NCBI GenBank assembly: GCA_031262105.1 | Contig: JAISIH010000071.1 | Span: 1-63,346 of the forward strand | Reading direction: 5' to 3' | DNA length: 63,346 bases | DNA from: Ruminococcus sp. | Lineage (GTDB): Bacteria; Bacillota; Clostridia; Oscillospirales; Ruminococcaceae | Shown: one piece after another, positions 63,247-63,346 of the stretch | Layout of the letters: the number at the start of each line of letters is the position of its first letter | Position numbering within the stretch: position 1 is the first letter of the stretch | The notes under the pieces: model-generated | The model's input: the letters and a program-made list of their open reading frames with translations, nothing else | What the model was told of the DNA's origin: nothing | The model's database searches: none | Position numbers and translations under genes: made by a program

Positions 63247-63346
63247 ATGAAACTTCCCGAGAAAGTGTCCTATTTACAGGGTCTGATGGACGGTATGGAA
63301 ATTGATACCGCAACAAAAGAGGGCAAGCTCTTTAAAGCGATTGCCG
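63247..63346 (+). CDS. 5' end of a CD1247 N-terminal-domain-like gene, cut by the window edge
   Basis: The ATG at 63247 follows GGAGG and opens MKLPEKVSYLQGLMDGMEIDTATKEGKLFKAIA to the edge of the window. This resembles the short conserved N-terminal region of clostridial CD1247-like proteins, often next to efp. The function is unknown, and only 33 residues are visible. Confidence 0.7.
   Translation, partial: MKLPEKVSYLQGLMDGMEIDTATKEGKLFKAIA

Noticed and set aside
1-63346. tRNA, rRNA, tmRNA, SRP RNA or RNase P RNA genes
   Set aside because: No cloverleaf with a GGTTCGA-type arm and none of the conserved core sequences were found by reading both strands.

Overview
The window looks like a chromosome segment of a spore-forming Clostridia bacterium, probably an Oscillospirales/Ruminococcaceae relative. 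The evidence is spmA-spmB, HemZ, CarD, an AbrB-type regulator, a DUF1934-argS pair, an EcfA1-EcfA2-EcfT-TruA run and a cellobiose phosphorylase. Almost everything is housekeeping. I see no rRNA, tRNA, prophage, insertion sequence or CRISPR array. The assignment rests on gene content only.

Layout. 1-6.9 kb (minus): ddl, murI, DUF1934, argS, a DnaD-like and a DnaC/DnaI-like replication protein, then the edge of another gene. 7.0-11.1 kb: a Cys/Pro-rich unknown, divergent from a membrane pseudokinase followed by hisF-hisI-hisE. 11.2-16.9 kb (minus): a secreted CAP protein and a MoxR-DUF58-transglutaminase operon. 17-34.5 kb (minus): hemZ, clpX, clpP, tig, thrC, yraN, rnhB, ylqF, lepB, rplS, a radical-SAM pair, an M50 protease, U32, mltG and formyl-THF cyclo-ligase. 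34.6-43.2 kb: a DJ-1 protein, NfeD-flotillin, cellobiose phosphorylase, folT behind a folate riboswitch, pfkA and CapA. 43.3-45.9 kb: abrB, spmA-spmB, carD. 46-63.3 kb (plus): ruvC-ruvA-(phosphodiesterase)-ruvB, glmM, an rRNA methyltransferase, the ECF energising module, truA, four envelope or unknown genes, a zinc-finger ClpC, nfo, aroQ, an M24 peptidase, efp and a cut-off CD1247-like gene.

Genes that work together: FolT needs the EcfA1/A2/T module encoded 11 kb away, and formyl-THF cyclo-ligase uses the same vitamin. ClpX and ClpC are both partners for ClpP. RuvA, RuvB and RuvC form the branch-migration/resolution complex. ddl, murI, glmM and mltG serve peptidoglycan.

The striking part is non-coding and repetitive. 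Two copies (6677-6854 and 34492-34662) of a roughly 175-bp element carry the same terminal inverted repeat and six hairpins in the same order, with compensatory stem changes between copies, inserted in opposite orientation relative to the downstream gene. A third, unrelated hairpin cluster lies at 43311-43426. A tetrahydrofolate riboswitch before folT carries a 40-nt hairpin inside its conserved core. Short repeat families have also invaded gene ends, linkers and intergenic gaps: a GAGGACAGA family, CGTGTA hairpins, a 39-bp unit in argS and a 38-bp unit at the abrB end.
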